The position numbers were made by a program, and so were the translations under genes. Shown piece after piece: positions 47,006 to 58,401 of a DNA stretch of 64,000 nt. The notes below the pieces were generated by a model. The model was given only the letters and a program-made list of their open reading frames with translations. It was not told the origin of the DNA and did no database searches. Source of the DNA: Amborella trichopoda (lineage: Eukaryota > Streptophyta > Magnoliopsida > Amborellales > Amborellaceae); assembly GCF_000471905.2 (NCBI RefSeq), contig NW_006499583.1:681027-745026 (forward strand). The letters run 5' to 3'. Every line of letters starts with the position of its first letter. Position 1 is the first letter of the stretch.

Positions 47006-47934
47006 GGCGTAGCGATGGCAACAGACGGCAACATGTTCATGAGGCACAGGCAGCAATAACTTGCATTTGGACCCGGGCTTGACCCGCCCCGACCTGGATC
47101 TATCGCCATCTGAAGACATGGGCTGGAGCGTCATTTTGAGCTTGTGAAGGGCAACTTGTGTAACCCTCATCTATAAAACGGGGTAAAACCCCATTTTACT
47201 GTTTTACTGAAGGCAAAACAGTGAAAAGGAGACTTAGAGCTAGAGAGAACTCCCGGACAGAGACTTGCGCATTGAACCTCAGCAAGTTCGAGGACATTTG
47301 CAGGGTGCTCGCAAAGGTCTTCAGAGAGTGTCAGGGCTTCTGGCGAGGGTAATAGGGGCTTCAAAGGGATTCACCGAGACTTTTCCTTTGAAGAAGAACA
47401 ACAACCATTGAAGCTATCGTGAGAGGAAGAGTGGTGCCATCGAGTTGCGACACTATTTCCAGTGTGCACAAGTACTCCTTGGTGGACTTCTGGCAATCTT
47501 GGGGTCACCAGCAAGGAAGGAACAAGAGTAGCAGTGGGCTCACAAGAAATACAGTGACATTCCGATGAGTTCTTTTGTTTTTTTTTTTGTTTGTTTTTGT
47601 TTTTTTGTTTTTTTTGTTTTTAGGGGATTGGAAAGGTGAGAAGAAGGGAGACCGAGAGGTCACAAGGAGATTTCTGTAGAGATTTCGATGGTTTCTCTGT
47701 TATTCCCGGCTGCCGTTAAGGGGAAAGAACAGGGTCAGAAGGGGGTTCGCGGCGGGTGGAGGAGAGTTCCGGCAAGACCCGAAGGGTTGTGGGGGAGGCG
47801 AGCATGAGAAGGTTGACCGTCACTATGGGGCAACGGTTAGGGAAACTGAAGAGGCACATAACATTAACTGCCCCTTGGGAATTGGGGATAGTGGGAACCA
47901 GGGCACTGCATTAAGTCGCATGCAATGCTACCTT

Positions 47935-48235
47935 CATGCGGTGCAGAGCTGCGCATGGCGATAGCCACGATCGACAGTGTACCACTCATGGCAGTAGCTG
48001 CCTGCGGTGTTGGACTGCCCACGATAGTGGTAATGCGTGGCATTGAGTTGCACGTGGTGAAGGTCGTGCGCTGCATTAGGCTGCACACGGCGATGGTCAT
48101 GCACGACATTGAGCTGCACACGCCAGTGGTCACCCGCGGAGTTCTGCGATGATGGTCATGCACGGTGTTAAGTTGCACGCGTAAGTGGACACCCGCGGCG
48201 TTCTGCTGCACGAGGCGATGGCCATGGATGGCGGT
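47935..48235. repeat. Tandem array 5 (GCGATGGTCATGCACG type)
   Basis: About seven units of roughly 40-45 bp with ATGGTCATGCACGACATTGA then GCTGCACACG variants. Confidence 0.85.
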
Positions 48236-48771
48236 GCCTTGTGGGGGTCAAGAGTGATGGAAAATGAGAGGGCCCGACCACTGCAGTCTGTTGGAAGCCA
48301 AGTTCTCTAGTACAATAGTGAAGTATGTTAGTTTGAGGAAGGGCACCCATCATAGGCCAGCTCCTTGCCAGGGAAGTCTGCTTTGTTTATCTGATGGACT
48401 CTCTCAGAATAGCTCTTCCCTCTTTTGGAAACCAACCATACTTCTTTAGATGAATTGAAGCTTACTTGGAAATGGTTGGTCCTCCTCAGACGCAAAAGCA
48501 ACATTTCAGCGTGAACATCCTCTTTTCCTTTGAAGAAAGAGCAACTGTTAATATTATATCTGTAACCTCCCTGATAATGGGCTTTTTGACTTTTACTTGT
48601 AACCTTTTCTAATGCACTAAAAGAAATGAATTTCTTTTGAGTTGGGTTGCCATTTTTCTTTTCCATTCCTTTCTTTTTACTGCATGCACTGCATTTTAAG
48701 AGCACATAAGGGATAATACTTTTTTAGGTATTGTCCATTGATAGGGGGCATTGTCTCTTCTCCATAAGAGT

Positions 48772-49760
48772 TTACCAGTATATAGGCCCCATTTGGTGTG
48801 ACCTTTTTACTATGAAGGGACCTTCGCATTTGGGTTCGAACTTTCTTTTGCGGCGTCCATGCATGACAATCGGTCTCTTGACTGCTAAGACTAGATCCCC
48901 ACGAGTGAATGAACAAACCTTAATAGACTTGTCAAAGGCTCTCTTCATCCTCCCGTGATTGAGTTTAAGGTTTTGCTGGGCCTCTAGCCTCTTTTCATCA
49001 AGAGCATCCAACTCTTGATAATAGAGCGTGACCTTCTCATCTTCAGTCAGTTCCTGATGTATAGCGACCCAGAGTGAGGGTAGTTGAACCTCGGGAGGTA
49101 AAACTGCCTCACCTCCATAAACCAGGGAATAAGAAGTAGAGTCTGTAGCATTCTGAGTGGTGGTGCGATAGCCCCACAGAGCTTCAGGCAGCTTCTCATG
49201 CCAGTTCTTCTTGGACTTCAAAACTGACTTCCAAAGCACCCTGCACAGGATTTTATTGAACACCTCAGTTAAACCATTAGCTCGAGGGTGGTACATGATC
49301 TAGTAGTACCACTCAAAACTGAACTGGTTAATAGGCGATCAATGTGATGGCTTTTAAACTGAGGGCCATTATAAGAGATTATTCTGTCCGAAACCTCAAA
49401 CCAATAAATGATATGGTGATGCACAAAGTTGGCAACAGTGGCCCCTGGAACTAGCTTGAGTGGGTCTGCTTCAGCCCACTTGGAAAAGTAATCTGTCGCT
49501 ACAAGGATGAAGCCACGACCCAAGGCAGAAGGAGGGTCGATGGGTCCTACAATGTCCATACCCCATTGGGAAAGGGCCATGATGCTACTTTAGGATGGAG
49601 AGGCTTTGAGGGCTGATGGATGAGGCTTGAGTGCATTTGGTATACCTGTCATCTTTTAGCATAGTTTTGGGCATTAGCCACCATTGAAGGCCAATAATAC
49701 CCGAGTCTGCGTATGTGCTCAATAGAGCTTAGGGTCGGATTGGTGCAGCCCGCAGATACC
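48772..49760 (-). pseudogene. Tat integrase
   Basis: Minus strand: a degraded zinc-binding part (YYWPSMVANAQNYAKR), then MDIVGPIDPPSALGRGFILV and ATDYFSKWAEADPLK with the first catalytic Asp, ISYNGPQFKS where the second Asp is expected (Asn in this copy), a frameshift near 49,300, then MYHPRANGLTEVFNKILCRV with the catalytic Glu region. The C-terminal part runs EALWGYRTTTQNATDSTSYS, then LDEKRLEAQQN, and FTRGDLVLAVKRP. The segment 48,772-49,296 is one open frame. The changed second Asp and the frameshift indicate loss of function. Confidence 0.88.
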
Positions 49761-49786
49761 TGAATGCACTTCTTTCAGTACTTTAC

Positions 49787-50647
49787 TTACTTCTCGTGCA
49801 TCGACGCATCTGAGGAGAATTCCGTCAAGTGATCAACGAAAGAGAACATCCTCATCAAGAAGGGTGTACTTGGTAGAAATCCATCGTATCCGTTGTGTTC
49901 GACCCGATCCTCAGGCAGCCTTCCATGCCTTATGAAGTTCATGATAGGCTCCCTCCAGTCCTCTACTTGTTCAACCTCCGCACATATCGGGTCGAAGAAT
50001 TCTGGCTTCTGCTTCTCAACCCTAGATTCTTTACCTCGGGACATCTCCTGCTCTGCCTTAATGACATCCTTGGCTACAAGGAGTGCTCCAAATGGATAAG
50101 GCGGGCATTCAAGGAAGACATCTATCTCATCATCTGCATCAACTTTGGTTTTCAAGTCAACATGTCTCCATTCTATTACCCAAATAGGCGTGGGCCCTGG
50201 TGAAGACAGTTGAATGGTAACCCCGAGCTTTGCAAGCGCGTTGGCCTGCGAGTTTAACCTTCTAGGGATGTGAATTAGCGAGAAATCATCGAACTGGGCT
50301 ATATAAGATTTGGTCGTGTCATGATAAGGTTTTAGAGTATCCTTCTTTATGTCATAAATCCCATTAAGCTGTCGGATGACCAGCTCAGAGTCGCCGAAGA
50401 TGTCCAGCTGCTCTAGATCTAGCTCCAGGGTGATCTCCAATCCGATTATGAGGGCTTGGTATTCAGCCTCATTATGAGAAAATGCCTCTATGAGTGAGAA
50501 GGATAGAGCAATAATTCCACCATCGGGCGTCAGGAACATGACTTCGGCACCTCCTCTATCAGACTGGAATGCTCCATCGAAGTACATCTCCCACGGCCGA
50601 GTTAGCACCATACAGAAAACTTCTTCATCCGAGAGATCACTTGACAT
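49787..50647 (-). pseudogene. Tat second (archaeal-like/plant-type) RNase H domain
   Basis: An open frame of 286 codons. The RNase H block is PWEMYFDGAFQSDRGGAEVM (first Asp), then HNEAEYQALIIGLE (Glu), DIFGDSELVIRQLNG (second Asp), IHIPRRLNSQANALAKLG (fourth position). The last position, usually Asp in AD.LA, is Asn here. A second RNase H after the native one and before integrase is the hallmark of the Tat lineage and is thought to have been acquired from a non-retroviral source. The rest of the frame (PPYPFGALL, LRHG-type end) is the linker to integrase. Confidence 0.9.
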
Positions 50648-50649
50648 GG

Positions 50650-52240
50650 GAGATTCTTAAGGGACTGGGTGAGCCGCTAGGAAGTCTGCTAAGGTTGACG
50701 TTTGACGGATTTCTGTGGTACATACGTGATGTCGAACTGCATCAGTAATAATGCCCACTTGGCCAATCGTCCTGACAGGCATGGCCGGGTCATAAGGAAT
50801 TTGATCGGGTCGGCCTTCGTGACCGAGCAAGTAATGGCAGAGCTTATGTGCCGCAAAGATTAAAGCTAGGCAGATCTTCTCGATGGGAGGGTAATTCTTC
50901 TCGGCACCTTACATCCTGCGGCTGAGATATTATAGTGTTGTTTCTTTCCCCTCATCATTGTTCTGTGCTAAGGGTGCCCCAAGTGATTCATCAAGAGCGG
51001 TCACGTATAGAATGAGAGACCTTCCCAACACCGACGTGGAGAGTACCGGAGGATTCAACAAGTATTGCTTGATATCATCAAGTGCAACTTGACACACCTC
51101 ATCCCATATGAAGGGAGTGTCCTTCTTCAGCAGGTGTGAAAAGGGCTTGCATTGTTCTGAGAGGTTCGAGATGAACCTTTGAATGTAGGCCAGCTGCCCT
51201 TGGAGAGAGCAAAGCTCACGTAGGATTGTAAATGGTGGCATGTCCTGGATCACTTGATTTTGACCGGCTCAATCTTCAGCCCACAATACCTCACGATGAA
51301 CCCTAAGAACTTTCTTGAATGTAAGCTAAAGGCACATTTCAAGGGGTTTATATTGAGTTGGTGATGTCGCAGCCGCTCAAATACCTTTTCAAGGTCCTTC
51401 ATGTGAGCATCCTTTACTTTAGACTTCACCACCAAGTCATCCACATAGCACTGGACCTCCTTGTGTATCATGTCCTTGAAGATGGTCATCATGGCTCGCT
51501 GTTACGTGGCATCAGCATTCTTTAACCTGAAAGGCATCATAATGTAGCGAAAAGACACCTTTTGGGGTCAAGAATGTAGTGGCCTCTTCATCCTCTAGTG
51601 TCATCTTGATATGATTATAACCAGAATACCCATCCATGAAGGAGAAGATCTGGCGATGAGCAGTGGAATCAACAAGCATCTCGTTGAATGGTAGGGGAAA
51701 GTCATCCTTGGGGCAGGCAGTGTTCAGATCGCAAAAGTCAATACAGATCCTGATTTGGCCATTTTTCTTCTTTATTGGGACAATATTTGCCAGCCATCTT
51801 GGGTATTTGACTTCACGTATGAATCCAGCTTGCCTGAGCTTGTTCACCTCAGCATCGATCTGCATCTCAAGGTCGAGTCTAAACCTTCTTGATTTCTACT
51901 TTATGGGTTTGATGGACAGATCAATGCTGAGACGATGAACAACAATTTGAGGGTCTAAATAGGGCATCGCATGGTAGTGTCAGGCGAAGACGTCCTGGTT
52001 TTCTCGGAGGAAGGAAATATAACATTCTTTCTCCAGTGGGTACATTTCTATCGAGATGAAAGTTGGCCTTGGGATAGCCTCATCCCCTAAGTTTATCTCT
52101 TCAATCTCATCAGTCGTGACCTGACCACCTTCCTCCCACTCTTCCAAAGCTTGTTGTAACTCTTCGTCAAGGGATTCAGGATGCTTCTTATCAATCTTGA
52201 AAGCAGAGACCCACGATCCTGACATTTCTGCTTCCAAGAG
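50650..52240 (-). pseudogene. Tat reverse transcriptase and native RNase H
   Basis: Upstream linker INLGDEAIPRPTFISIEM and FLRENQDVFA (52,237-51,980), then reverse transcriptase: EVNKLRQAGFIREVKYPRWL, ANIVPIKKKNGQIRICIDFC, DLNTACPKDDFPLPF and GYSGYNHIKM, then after a frameshift (about 51,556) and a nonsense codon (51,502-51,504) MMTIFKDMIHKEVQCYVDDL with the catalytic YVDD. The connection and native RNase H follow (FISNLSEQCKPFSHLLKKD, LILYVTALDESLGAPLAQN), with two more stops around YLSRRM. After HKLCHYLLGHEG the text is shortened. Non-functional. Confidence 0.92.
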
Positions 52241-53800
52241 GGCCCCAGTATGGGAGGCGATTCTTGAACTATTGTCTGATCAGATAATGAAAGGGTCAGC
52301 TTCGAACATGGTTGACCCATTGGATCACAGAGGCTGACTTTGACATTTAGTGATTGTGGAGTCCATGGCATCCTAACTGGGACCACTCGGTAGTTGTCCC
52401 AAACTATTTGGTGCTTCGTGAACCCGAATCATGTGGCAGGCCTCCTTGGTATGGGGCCTCGAAGATTGCTCAATCTTGCCTTGGGCAGACAAGGCATCGA
52501 CGACGGTTAAGAATCCAGTCGCTTGGGTCAGCATCTTCCTTCGGCGCTTTCGATGCGACCTGCTGATGTTGGTACCTTCAAGCTCTCTGTTTAGAGCGTC
52601 GAAGTTTGGGCACTGCCGAGATGCACTTGTGAAAGAGATAGAAGAGGGAGGAGAAGAAGAAGAAGAAGAGTTAGAGAATTTTGGGCAGCTTTTTACGTCA
52701 TCACCAGAGTTGGACATGTGCAGGGGGTGTTTTAGGTCTTGCCCCGGCTCTGACCGTTGGGGGATGCTTTTAACATCGTCACCCGTATTGGACATTCCCC
52801 GAGCAGTTGACGACTTAGAGACATCCACCTGATTGGAGGAAGGGACAAGGGGAGCTGTGCTTGGGATGACGTCCTGCAAGGTCGGCAGTGGAGGAAGGAG
52901 TTTGAGAAATTCTTCCTCAACTAGTGGTTGAGGAATATGACTCCTTCGGCGAGCTGACTTAGGTGCTTGTCTGCTTTTGGATCCCTTGGGAGGTGTTTGG
53001 TCTGGCCTATCGGGCTGCTGAGTAGCCCTGGCTTAAGCGGACTACCTCACGCTTCAGGGACTTGAGCCTTCTTTGCCTATGGTAGACTTCCCATGCCTAA
53101 GAAGTTGAGGGCTCTGAAGGGTCAAGGGTATCGTTGAGAGTGATAGCTTGAAAGTGTTATGGGAGAACGACACAAACAATGTGGCCTTTCTTTACCTTTT
53201 CCACGACTATAGCTTCGAACCCCAAGCATTCCGTCAACTCATAGCCCAATACCTAGTGATATGGGCACCAGAGATTTTGCGCACCCTGGGCAAGACTTCT
53301 AGGTTGCCTGGCAGGCTTGGGAGTGACGAGAACCTGGTGGAGCATTGCCTCAAAGATTGCATGCAGAGGGTTTCCCTGGGCTTGTGCCGAGAGGTCTTCT
53401 TGCACTGGTGGAGCATAGACTTGAGGGTGTCCTTCTAGGTTACCATGAACTTCTTGGTGCTGCTCCATCTTCTTTGCTAAGAGCTTGTGGAAGCCATGCA
53501 TTCGCTCAGATCATGGCCTCATATCTGATGATACGGACACCAGAGGTTCTAAGTTCCTGGAGGCAGGAATCTGGGCTGCCTTGTCGGCTTCGGCATGATG
53601 AGACCTTCTTCGAGCATTACAGAGAATACTGCACGGAGGACGGTATGTGCTTCATCATCCTCTTAGATTGTCACTACGTGGGAAGCCTCAGTTGCCCCGA
53701 ATGCTTTCTTTAGCTCTTCAAGCTTTATCTGACTCTTGTTAGTAAGGGCTTCGATAATGTGTTTGAGCATACAACACTCTTGAGTGGGATGGCCTACTCT
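52241..53800 (-). other. Tat linker between gag and reverse transcriptase; protease not recognised
   Basis: The minus strand is rich in Ser, Pro and charged residues (for example MSNSGDDVKSCPKFSNSSSS). The pair MSNTGDDVKSIPQRSEPGQD and MSNSGDDVKSCP shows a local duplication. A (GAA)n run lies at 52,650-52,672. A longer duplication (about 53,230-53,400 and 53,500-53,650) carries ATMCTGATGATACGG-type text twice. I could not find the DSG/DTG active site of a protease. Confidence 0.6.
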
Positions 53801-55389
53801 CCTGTGATAGGCACATTAACTCTCGTGTGCCTCCTGTCCAGCTTGCTTTGAGGATTTGACCTCCAGTAGCTGGATCATGTTATGCTCTAGTAGTAACCGA
53901 AGTAGCGCAAGAACCCACTCCTTCTCGAAAGGATACACCTCGTTCTGGTGTTGGACCCAGTAGTCATTTCGATTTATATTTTTAAGGGGCGGGACCCTGT
54001 TATAGGACAGCTGCTTGCCTCCAGCCTGAGGTGGTGTCTGTGTCTTGGTTGTGACTACCCCTTTGGAGAGGTCCAAGGTTTGAGGGGTGGCTTTCTTAGT
54101 GTCAGTCATGGTGACGGCTGCACTAATCACCCCTTTTGTTGGTTGCCCCAATTGTTGGTGCGGGAATTGCCATTGCCCTGACCGTTTCTCGAGCTAGAGC
54201 GCTATTGACGAGATCCACTATGGTGCTTGAACAGACCCTCTATACAAACCGCTTTAGAGATGAGCTCTGACATGGAGGCTGGATTGGAAGCCTCAACATG
54301 CAGGGTGATCTCGGGCATCATATTTCATATGCAGGTTTGAACTGCTTCTCTTTCAGTTATGGGAGTGGCATAATAGGTTGTCAACTCTCTCCATCGGGCG
54401 ATGAACTTATCGACTGGCTCACCAGGCTCTTGAGTCAAAGTGAGCAGCTCGATTGTTTCTTCGTCTCTCTAGACTTCATAGACAAGTTGGTAAAATAATT
54501 GCTCTATTTCTTGCCATGTGTGTATTGAGCTTGGAGGTAGCCGAGCATACCACTGGAAAGCTGGCCCTTCGAGAGTCTCGACGAACTGAGGGAGGAGGAT
54601 TTGCTTGTCAGCTGCCATCTCTTGACAAGTTGCTTGGAAATGAGCGATATGTTGGTGCGGGGATGTAGTACCGTTGAGCAGGAGGAGCTTCCCTTTTTGA
54701 TAATCTGGGGGAAACGACACCTGATCGATAAACGAGGGTTACGACTTTTGGTAAAGTGGCACCCCTTGCATGCCCGGGATTTTAGTCTTGAGACTGTGGG
54801 TCACCATGGTATTCATATGGGCTTGTGAAACCATGCGGGGAGCAGAGCTGTCTTGGGAGGCTGGTGGGGGAGTTTGCCTAGGAGTTGTGTCCTTACTAGG
54901 CAGGGAATTGGCCTCATAATGAGAAGGGGGCCTAGAGGCTTCCAAGCGATCCATTTTTTCTAGAATGGACTGCATCATCACCTCGAACTTGTTCATCCAC
55001 TCTTCTTGGGCGTCACTTGGCTTGTTGATCACCATGACGCTGACCGTTTCTTCTGGAGCGTTAGAGCCAGGTGGAGTAGTAGACTGCCAAGGTTGGCGAG
55101 TCGTACACGGAAAGTCGGTCAGTAGGGGCTCAACATGCCCGGACTGGACTCGAGTCTTGTACGCCGACCGTGTGAGGACCGGTTCTTGATGGTATTGGGA
55201 CCGTGACTTCTTGGCGGCTTGGTCTTTTCCTGTGACAGTGACCACCGAACAATGCTCTAGGACTTCTTGCTCAGGTTCTGGAATTTGAAGAGGGAAGAAC
55301 GGATTGTGAGGCAGGAGGTGATAAAGAGTGGTAACCTCAACTGCGATAGGGGCCTCTCTAGTCAGGAGCTGCAAGCCTCTCTTCTGCAT
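53720..55389 (-). pseudogene. Tat gag
   Basis: The minus-strand frame 55,389-54,739 (216 codons) is the N-terminal part (EEWMNKFEVMMQSILEKMDR). The next segment is the gag core: GTTSPHQHIAHFQATCQEMA, GPAFQWYARLPPSSIHTWQE, then after a frame change PGEPVDKFIARWRELTT. The C-terminal part 54,151-53,816 continues to a stop, and beyond it CAYHRRVGHPTQECCMLK resembles the C..H...GH.T..C finger of this lineage. Several frame breaks. Confidence 0.82.
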
Positions 55390-56644
55390 GACCTTGAGGT
55401 TGCAATAGATGTCACTCTAGAATTGAGCCTGAGATTTTGACTGCCCCATCTTTCTTGAGTGTGCGAGGGCTGTGTTCATTAGCTGGAGCGAAAAGTGAAG
55501 TCCAAGGATAGATGGCAATTTGACATGCTCTCTTGGAGGTTGTAGGCTTTTATTTTTAATTAAGCCTTTGCCCCAAGTTCCCTTGCGAGGTCCGGGTGCA
55601 TGGTGGACCTAAGGTGGTTGACTCAAGATGGTACTCTTAGGGAAAACCTTTGAGTGCCAAGTCTCGAGGCGTCTGCTTAGCAAAGGAAGGGTGACAGAAG
55701 AAGGAACTAGCTCGCAACTCCACATGAGTCAAGATTGGGGAGTAATCTGCGAAGCTGGTGCGTGTGCACTTTGGAGGCAGTCCTCTAGGTGACTTGGGGG
55801 TTGGCCCGAGCTTGGTCAGCCGATTCGACCTTAGGAGTCCGAATCCTATGAGCTGGTGTCTGTGAGGGACTGGGTAGGAGCCTATCTCTCACAGGATGAA
55901 GCCGTGTGTGCAGAGCGGGAGGACGAAGTGGTAGACTCCCGTGTGCTCGAGCTAATGCAGAATTGGCGATGCCCCGTGCTATGGGCAGATGCATGGTGCG
56001 TGCAGGGTTTGGTCTGAGAAGGCCTAGCCTTGAACGCGAGCTCAAGGCAGCATGAAAGTTTCCCTGAGGTGTGGCTTGAGTAGGCGGACCACGAGCATTT
56101 AGGTGTGTACGAGAGGTGGAGGCCCCAAGATCTCTTCCTCAGTGTGTCAAGCCTCTAGGCATAGAGGTTCGGGGTGGCGAAGGAGTATTCGGGGTGGCCT
56201 TGCAGCGACCTCAGGAGCGATGACAGCCTGCTTGCCTTTCGTGAAAGTGGACAGGGAAGCCTCTCGACGTACTTTAGCAATGTTACAGGCAAGAGACTTG
56301 CCAGTAGCAGGGTGCATGTTGTGGGTGGCAGCAAACATGCTACCAATGCGAAGGGCCTTAGTGGATGGTCCACCAAGACTGGAAAGTGAGGAGTTAGGGA
56401 CCTTCAAGTCCCTTTTCACACCAATCTAGGAAAGAACCTGGGAGCCGGGCTGTGAGTCCCGAATCAAAAGGAGCGTAGGGAACAAGGCTTGAGAAGCTTG
56501 CTTCCCCAGGACGATCACAAGTGCGGAGATGAGAAAATCCCCAACTCAGATGAACGAGTTGAATAACCCAGATGCCATGGAATGCAGTGCAGAAATAAAG
56601 GTGATACCAATCAAGCAAGAGCGAACCGAAAAAGGGGTAGTAAG
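55390..56644 (-). other. 5' leader of the Tat element
   Basis: About 1.25 kb between the primer-binding site and the gag start. Arg/Pro/Ser-rich short frames are present but none shows a domain. Some Tat/Ogre elements carry an extra ORF here; I cannot support one. Confidence 0.6.
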
Positions 56645-56662
56645 TCCCTAGTGGAGTTGCCA
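56645..56662 (-). other. Primer-binding site of the Tat element
   Basis: The minus strand reads TGGCAACTCCACTAGGGA, three bases after the 5' LTR. It resembles the TGGCGACTCCACTGGGGA sites complementary to tRNA-Arg described for Tat/Ogre elements, with two changes. Confidence 0.7.
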
Positions 56663-57599
56663 AACTGATCGGATGCCTCGATCTCGTCCGCCAGATCTAG
56701 ATGATCGGGTGATACGTGTCTCGAGTTCGGAAGACTCGGGACCTGAGATTGCTCTCTTGGGAACCTTGTTCACAGAACAAGGGCAGGTGTCCAACTGGTG
56801 AGAGAAGAATTTTAAACGTCAGGTGGGGACCAACCTCACCTGGGTCAGTGACTTACTCGGGCTGACTCGCGCGGGCGCCTTCTTAGATCACGATAGAAAG
56901 CTTCCCAGCTACTTCAACTGGTTCAGACTCGCCTCCCCTTACCTGCAATCTCCTTATTTGGCAAAGCACTAACATGGTTAATTTGCAACACAAGTGGACC
57001 GAGGGAACCACCCATGTCTTGGGGTGAACATGCATAGACGTGGACATTCAGATGGCAGAGAAGATGATAATTAGGGTGATGCGGAAGAGGGTCTGAGTAA
57101 GAGGAGAAAAGAGAAGCGAACTTGACAAGGGGACGAGACTAGCATGATAGCTGGACAAGTATAGTAACTGACTCGGAGTGGTAGCTAGACGGGCATGGTA
57201 ACTCAGATCGGCGCGATGGCAATACTACTCGAAACCAAGGCCGATATGACCATCCTAATCTGGTGTGGCAGCAGGACGGGCACGGTACTCTGGACCAGCA
57301 TGACGGAAAAACTGCTCGACAGCTAGACCGCTGTTACAGTATTAGACTGAGTCTATCCTTTAGTCAAGCAAGAATGAAAGAGGAAAGGAGAAAAGAAGAG
57401 AGCTGAGAGAAGACGCGAGACAAAGGGGTAGGAAGGTCCCGGCGGCAATAGGCATCACCATCCACAACCGTAGAATAACAATGTCGTGGCCCTGGACTAC
57501 GCTAGACACTGCTGCTCGCTGCAAAAGGGTGAGCAATTAACTGCAGGCAGCATTGCCCATCGCCGTCGATGGCACGAGGAGGCAGCAATGACCTTCGCC

Positions 57600-57905
57600 G
57601 GCGGCGATAGGTATCACCGTCTGTGACAGGCGCAGAGCACGAAAGAGGCTTGCGAATAGCGGAAGGCATCTCCGTCTGCAAGAGGCAAAGCACGAGTGAG
57701 ACTCTCTGTGGGCAATGATAGGCATCGCCGTCTGCAGGAGACGCGAGGCAGGATGGGACCCCCACGGGCGGCAATACGTATCTTCGTTTGCGATAAGCAC
57801 GAGACAGGGCAAGATGCCAGTGGGCGGCGATAGGTATCGCCGTCTGCGACTGGTAAGAGGAAAGAGAGATAGTCTGCAGTTGACGATACACATCGTCGTG
57901 CGTGA
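57600..57905. repeat. Tandem repeat inside the 5' LTR (about 56-bp period)
   Basis: Counterpart of 41,760-42,062, with GGCGATAGGTATCACCGTC and similar units. The array is inherited in both LTRs, so it predates this insertion. Confidence 0.88.
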
Positions 57906-58323
57906 CACCAATCCAGGGATCGAAACAAGAGCTCGACCCGCTGCTTGAGCACAGCCCGGCTTACCGTGTGCTCCTTCAGACGACGTTACGCACAACGATG
58001 ACTAACACCATGCGCGAACCAAATTGAGGAAAAGAGACGAACGAAGATATAGCCATGCACGATCTGCGAAACCGCAGGAGGGGGAAGAGAGAAAGAGGCA
58101 TGCATGGCACTACCATTCCCGTGCATGCCCTCTGGGAAAGACCAGCAGAGAAGAAGAAGATAGATGAAGAAGAAGAGAGAGAAGAAGAAAACCTAAGAGA
58201 GAAAAGGGAAGAGAGAGAAAATATCTCAAAGATAGGAGAAGTACCACTCTAGACTTTCGCTCTCCTCTCTCTCTCTCTCTCTCCAAGATGTGCTCAAGAG
58301 AATACAAGAAGAAAACCTTAATT

Positions 58324-58329
58324 TTTATT
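58324..58329 (-). terminator. Polyadenylation signal in the LTR
   Basis: Minus-strand AATAAA about 65 bp downstream of the TATA box, conserved in the other LTR (42,518-42,523). This implies a short R region. Confidence 0.55.
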
Positions 58330-58391
58330 GAATCCTTGTACAATGGTTTCGTGAGTTCCCCAAAAGAGACCCCCATCAATGAGAGGTAGCG

Positions 58392-58401
58392 TCTATTTAT
58401 A
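58392..58401 (-). promoter_or_regulatory. TATA box in the 5' LTR
   Basis: Minus-strand CTATAAATAG, conserved in the 3' LTR, followed by a probable start region and AATAAA. It is the likely promoter of the element. Confidence 0.65.

Larger units (their letters stand above)
43863..48771 (-). other. 3' untranslated region of the Tat element, tandem-repeat rich
   Basis: About 4.9 kb between the integrase end and the 3' LTR without coding potential on the minus strand. It holds at least five unrelated tandem arrays (listed separately) and a T/G homopolymer-like stretch at 47,577-47,622. Directly before the LTR I see only a weak purine tract (GGCAGGG on the minus strand). Confidence 0.8.

Noticed and set aside
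55785-56045. Extra ORF upstream of gag as in Ogre elements
   Set aside because: Only short Arg/Pro/Ser-rich frames with no conserved domain; not supportable.
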